Source: CAVSLM01 sp963728895 (lineage in GTDB: Bacteria > Pseudomonadota > Gammaproteobacteria > JBBQDK01). Taken from it: a DNA stretch of 64,000 bases. The notes below the pieces were generated by a model. The model saw only the letters and a list, made by a program, of their open reading frames with translations. It made no database searches and was not told the origin of the DNA. Below are positions 61,270 through 64,000 of this stretch, in pieces (the first letter of the stretch is position 1; each line of letters begins with the position of its first letter). The stretch is taken from positions 248,001 through 312,000 of the forward strand of contig CAVSLM010000002.1 in assembly GCA_963728895.1 (NCBI GenBank). Reading direction: 5' to 3'. Made by a program: the position numbers and the translations under genes.

Positions 61270-63264
61270 ATGAGGAACGGCGGAACCTATAAGACCAACT
61301 TCTGGGATACGGTCCTCAACGGTGCCTATGACCCCTTCTATCCCGTCGGGATGGGCATTACCCCGCTGGCAAGCGCAGGATTCCCGACGACCGCGGACGT
61401 AGGGCTGCCGGTGCCGAATGTCGAGGATCTCTATATCGGGCCGGATGGTAAGGTAAACACCGGAGACGAGTTCCTTTCTGCCGTGCAGCACGCCATGCCC
61501 GGGCTGGCGGACCCGTACGTGGCGAACGAACCGCAGCTCGTGGAAGAGCACTTCACCAACAAGCCGTTCTTCGTCAACTTCCCGTTCGGCTACGTGGCCA
61601 ATGGCGTCAATTGGTTCGAGACGGCCGGCATTCCCTTCACGGCCTTCGATGACTTCGGACGGCGCAATGCCTATCCACTGGTGCGAGTGCAGGCGACCGA
61701 CGCCGGTGGCGGGGTCCTCGGCACGGTCGACACGGTACTTCCGATCTCCGGCGAGGCAAGCTGTGTCAATTGCCATGCGGATCCGACCGACGTGCAGAGC
61801 AGCCGGAGCAGTGAGCCGACCGACGCCCTGACCGATGCCGGGCTTCCGGTGGCAACCAGTCTCGACGATCCCGACTCGAACCTTCCGCCCAAGGTCAGCG
61901 TGGAGTACGCCGCAGACATCAATCTGCTGCGTCTGCACGACCTCAACCACGGGCCCGACTACGTAGCCTACTGTACCAGTGCACCTTGCCCGGCCGACCC
62001 GTGCACCATCGATGCGGGCAACCCGAACGGGAGCAGCAGTTGCCTCACCAACAAGGCGCTGGTTCAGCATCAGCCGGTAGTCTGCCAGACCTGTCACTAC
62101 ACGCCGGCGCTGGACCTGGCTCATGTCGGCCCGGAGGCCGGCGCCCCCGGTACGGAGGCCAATGGCCGCAACCAGGTCGCCCATGAGAGCAACTCGCGCG
62201 TGATGCACAACCACCACGGACAGATGACCGAGCTGTTCCCGCCGATCGATCCGCCGCAGCAGGACGCCAGCGGCGTCGTCACCAACCAGGCAACGCGCCT
62301 GGCCCAGCTGGAGCAGAGTTGCTACCAGTGCCACCCCGGCACCACCACCAAGTGTCTGCGCGGTGCGATGTTCAACGGCAACATGCTGTGCAGCGACTGC
62401 CACGGTAGCATGCTGCAGGTGGGCGACGACTTCTCGAGGGACGTCTCGCCGCAAACCCCCGGGGTCTTTGTCCTGAACCTGGGCAACTTCTACACCCCGG
62501 GTAGCGCGCAGCCGCGCGTGCCCTGGGCCAACGAGCCCGGTTGCGGGTCCTGCCACACGGGTACCGCCAGCAACAACCTGTTCACGACCACCGTGAACCG
62601 CGTCGTCACGTTCGGCGACACGAGCACGCTGATCGTCAACACCAAGGACAAGAACGGCGTCACGGACAATGTCCGCCTGCGCCAGGCCTTTCACATAGAC
62701 GACGGCAAGGCCACGCCCATCGTGCCTGCCAACAAGACGTTTGCCGAGCCCGCGGTGCCGGCCACGTTCGGCGCCGCGCCCAACACATTCGCCAATCCCG
62801 GCGCGGGTAATCCCAAGCTGTATCGGGTGAGCACCGGCCACGGCGGCGTGATGTGCGAAGGCTGTCATGGAGCGACCCACGCGGAATGGCCGAACGCCAA
62901 TCCCAACGCCAACGACAATGTCACCGCCAACCAGCTTCAGGGGCACTCGGGCGTGCTGATGGAGTGCAGCGCCTGTCACGTGACCGCGAACCTGCCGGCC
63001 AGGACACAGGGCGGCCCGCACGGGATGCACCTGGTGAACGACAGCCGCTGGCGCTCATCGACCAATCACGGGGAGGCTGCACATTCCGAAAACAGCAAGA
63101 GCGACCGCGGAACCTGTGGCGCCTGCCACGGCGTCGACCACAAGGGCACGGTCTTGTCGCGTACGCCGGTAGCCCGAAACTACGGCAGTGGCCGCACCGT
63201 GGCGGCGGGACAGCCGGTCCCCTGCGACCTGTGCCACAGCCTGAGCAAGAGCTTCGGGACCTAG
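61270..63264 (+). CDS. C-terminal part: nine-haem c-type cytochrome
   Basis: The 664 residues contain nine CxxCH haem-attachment motifs: CVNCH, CQTCH, CYQCH, CSDCH, CGSCH, CEGCH, CSACH, CGACH and CDLCH. Extra His residues (MHNHHG, TGHGG, GPHGMH, NHGEAAH) could be distal ligands. As found, the frame starts at ATG 61270 without a signal peptide. Haem attachment needs export, so it can only work as the end of the longer protein that begins at 60194. A terminator follows at 63372. Role: likely extracytoplasmic electron transfer; the electron partner is unknown. Confidence 0.87.
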   Translation: MRNGGTYKTNFWDTVLNGAYDPFYPVGMGITPLASAGFPTTADVGLPVPNVEDLYIGPDGKVNTGDEFLSAVQHAMPGLADPYVANEPQLVEEHFTNKPFFVNFPFGYVANGVNWFETAGIPFTAFDDFGRRNAYPLVRVQATDAGGGVLGTVDTVLPISGEASCVNCHADPTDVQSSRSSEPTDALTDAGLPVATSLDDPDSNLPPKVSVEYAADINLLRLHDLNHGPDYVAYCTSAPCPADPCTIDAGNPNGSSSCLTNKALVQHQPVVCQTCHYTPALDLAHVGPEAGAPGTEANGRNQVAHESNSRVMHNHHGQMTELFPPIDPPQQDASGVVTNQATRLAQLEQSCYQCHPGTTTKCLRGAMFNGNMLCSDCHGSMLQVGDDFSRDVSPQTPGVFVLNLGNFYTPGSAQPRVPWANEPGCGSCHTGTASNNLFTTTVNRVVTFGDTSTLIVNTKDKNGVTDNVRLRQAFHIDDGKATPIVPANKTFAEPAVPATFGAAPNTFANPGAGNPKLYRVSTGHGGVMCEGCHGATHAEWPNANPNANDNVTANQLQGHSGVLMECSACHVTANLPARTQGGPHGMHLVNDSRWRSSTNHGEAAHSENSKSDRGTCGACHGVDHKGTVLSRTPVARNYGSGRTVAAGQPVPCDLCHSLSKSFGT

Positions 63265-63371
63265 TCCAACCCGGTGTTGCAGTCGTGCCTGCGGTCACCC
63301 ACGAGCTTTCCGGTGACCGCAGGGAACGTGAAGTGTAAAGCTGGAGCAGCGCTCGTTACACTCGCGCGCAG

Positions 63372-63405
63372 ACCCCTCCCCTCGCGAGAGGGGGTGGGTT
63401 TTTTC
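63372..63405 (+). terminator. Rho-independent terminator after the cytochrome gene
   Basis: CCCCTCGCGAGAGGGG forms a GC stem with a GCGA loop, extended by CCCTC/GGTGGG, and is followed by TTTTTTC. It lies about 110 bases after the stop. Confidence 0.8.
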
Positions 63406-63478
63406 TTGCTCGAGTGGGCAGGTAGCGCAGGTGCGCTCTGCCGTTACACGCCGCCCGGTGAGTAAGGCGGGCCACCAT

Positions 63479-63748
63479 TCAGTACTGCGCGAAAGCATCG
63501 TCCGGATAGCAGTACAGCCACCGCTCCCCGGGTTCGGCAGAAGCGATCACGGGATGGCCGCTGGCATGCGCATGCCGGGTGGCGTGGCGATTGGGCGAGC
63601 TGTCGCAGCACAGCGTTGCTCCGCACTGCTGGCAGGTACGCAGATGCACCCAGTCCGCTCCGATCTTCACGCATTCGTCGCACTCGTAGCGCTGTGCAGG
63701 CTTGACCTCGGTAATCGCCCCCAGATGCGAGCAGCCGACTGCGGCCAT
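63479..63748 (-). CDS. UBP-type zinc-finger protein
   Basis: An 89-residue protein that is almost wholly one zf-UBP domain. The zinc ligands are in CSHLGAI, CDECVKIG, LRTCQQCGATLCCD and RHATRHAHASGHPVIAS, followed by WLYCYPDD. In eukaryotes the fold binds the ubiquitin tail; in bacteria small versions often sit next to thioredoxin-reductase-like genes, as here, with 12 bases between. A redox or metal-sensing role is inferred only. Confidence 0.87.
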   Translation of the reverse strand: MAAVGCSHLGAITEVKPAQRYECDECVKIGADWVHLRTCQQCGATLCCDSSPNRHATRHAHASGHPVIASAEPGERWLYCYPDDAFAQY

Positions 63749-63760
63749 GACGGCGTCCTC

Positions 63761-64000
63761 CTATTCGGCGAGCACCCGATGGACCAGCGCGATCGAGATG
63801 GATCCTTCGCCCACCGCGGACGCCACGCGCTTGATGCTGCCCGCCCGGACGTCGCCCACCGCGAACACGCCGGGCAGACTCGTCTCCAGCAGATGGGGCG
63901 GTCGGGCAAGCGGCCATTGCGCCGTCTCCAGCTCGTCCTCTGACAGATCAGACCCGGTCTTGATGAACCCTTTTGCATCGCGCACCACGCAGCCGTCGAG
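63761..64000 (-). CDS. Thioredoxin-reductase-like FAD oxidoreductase, C-terminal part (runs off the window)
   Basis: About 80 residues are visible. The conserved FAD contact LPGVFAVGDVRAGSIKRVASAVGEGSISIALVHRVL is the end of TrxB-type flavoproteins, where GD binds the FAD ribityl chain. The upstream part (CVVRDAKGFIKTGSDLS) fits the substrate-side loop. Related proteins that pair with a UBP zinc finger often carry an extra N-terminal sensor domain, which would lie outside the window. It shares a transcript with the zinc-finger gene. Confidence 0.82.
   Translation of the reverse strand, partial: LDGCVVRDAKGFIKTGSDLSEDELETAQWPLARPPHLLETSLPGVFAVGDVRAGSIKRVASAVGEGSISIALVHRVLAE

Overview
The window comes from a GC-rich gammaproteobacterium. 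The strongest taxonomic signal is the stretch from about 29 to 50 kb. It carries thiO, a type IV pilus minor-pilin operon (fimT, pilV, pilW, pilX, pilY1, pilE), then ispH-fkpB-lspA-ileS-ribF-murJ on the minus strand, divergent rpsT, then proB, obgE, rpmA, rplU and ispB. From memory this is the order of the Pseudomonas aeruginosa chromosome around PA4548-PA4569. The rest of the window is less conserved, with many repeats, which fits an environmental relative (Chromatiales, Nevskiales or similar) rather than Pseudomonas itself.

Layout. 0-17 kb: the 3' part of trkH with trkA (potassium uptake), a TPR/beta-barrel envelope protein, the tldD/pmbA protease pair, gpmA, several small envelope or helical proteins, a LysM protein, a YbaK-HDOD fusion, a Met/His-rich periplasmic protein, a dockerin/Ig-like secreted protein, an SDR oxidoreductase and a 5'-truncated IS630 transposase. 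17.5-28.3 kb: an integrated element bounded by a 45-bp direct repeat of the 3' end of tRNA-Thr(CGT). It holds a broken tyrosine integrase, an AlpA-like regulator, a DUF3987 helicase/primase-like protein, small phage genes, a capsid protein, a Nu1-type small terminase, a ParB-like fragment and an AT-richer, gene-poor right end. It is a decayed prophage or phage satellite. 28.4-50 kb: a Fur-family regulator and the conserved housekeeping/pilus block described above, ending in tRNA-Pro(CGG), whose tail lies inside a 119-bp tandem duplication. 50-60 kb: a phosphodiesterase-like protein, a SEC-C protein, an MFS exporter, a molbindin and an orphan modA, and a partner-switching set (STAS antagonist, HATPase kinase, cyclic-nucleotide-domain/SpoIIE phosphatase). 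60-64 kb: a dockerin/Calx-beta/nine-haem cytochrome in three reading-frame pieces, a UBP zinc-finger protein and the C-terminus of a thioredoxin-reductase-like flavoprotein.

How the genes work together. The pilus operon supplies the minor pilins and the PilY1 adhesin that prime type IV pili. The ispH-to-ispB block is core growth machinery: isoprenoid synthesis, lipoprotein maturation, translation, flavin supply, the lipid II flippase and ribosomal proteins. The STAS/HATPase/SpoIIE genes form an RsbV/RsbW/RsbU-like switch.

Two themes cut across the window. First, interspersed repeats are frequent: a seven-copy REP-like family sharing the box TCCGGAAATCTCACC, a roughly 140-bp inverted pair, and a roughly 300-bp pair that carries the 3' end of an IS630 transposase gene. 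Second, many genes in the mobile element, plus the SpoIIE and cytochrome genes, are split by single frameshifts, some at homopolymers. This is either decay or base-level assembly error. I ran no database search; family names rest on motifs and on my memory of the families.
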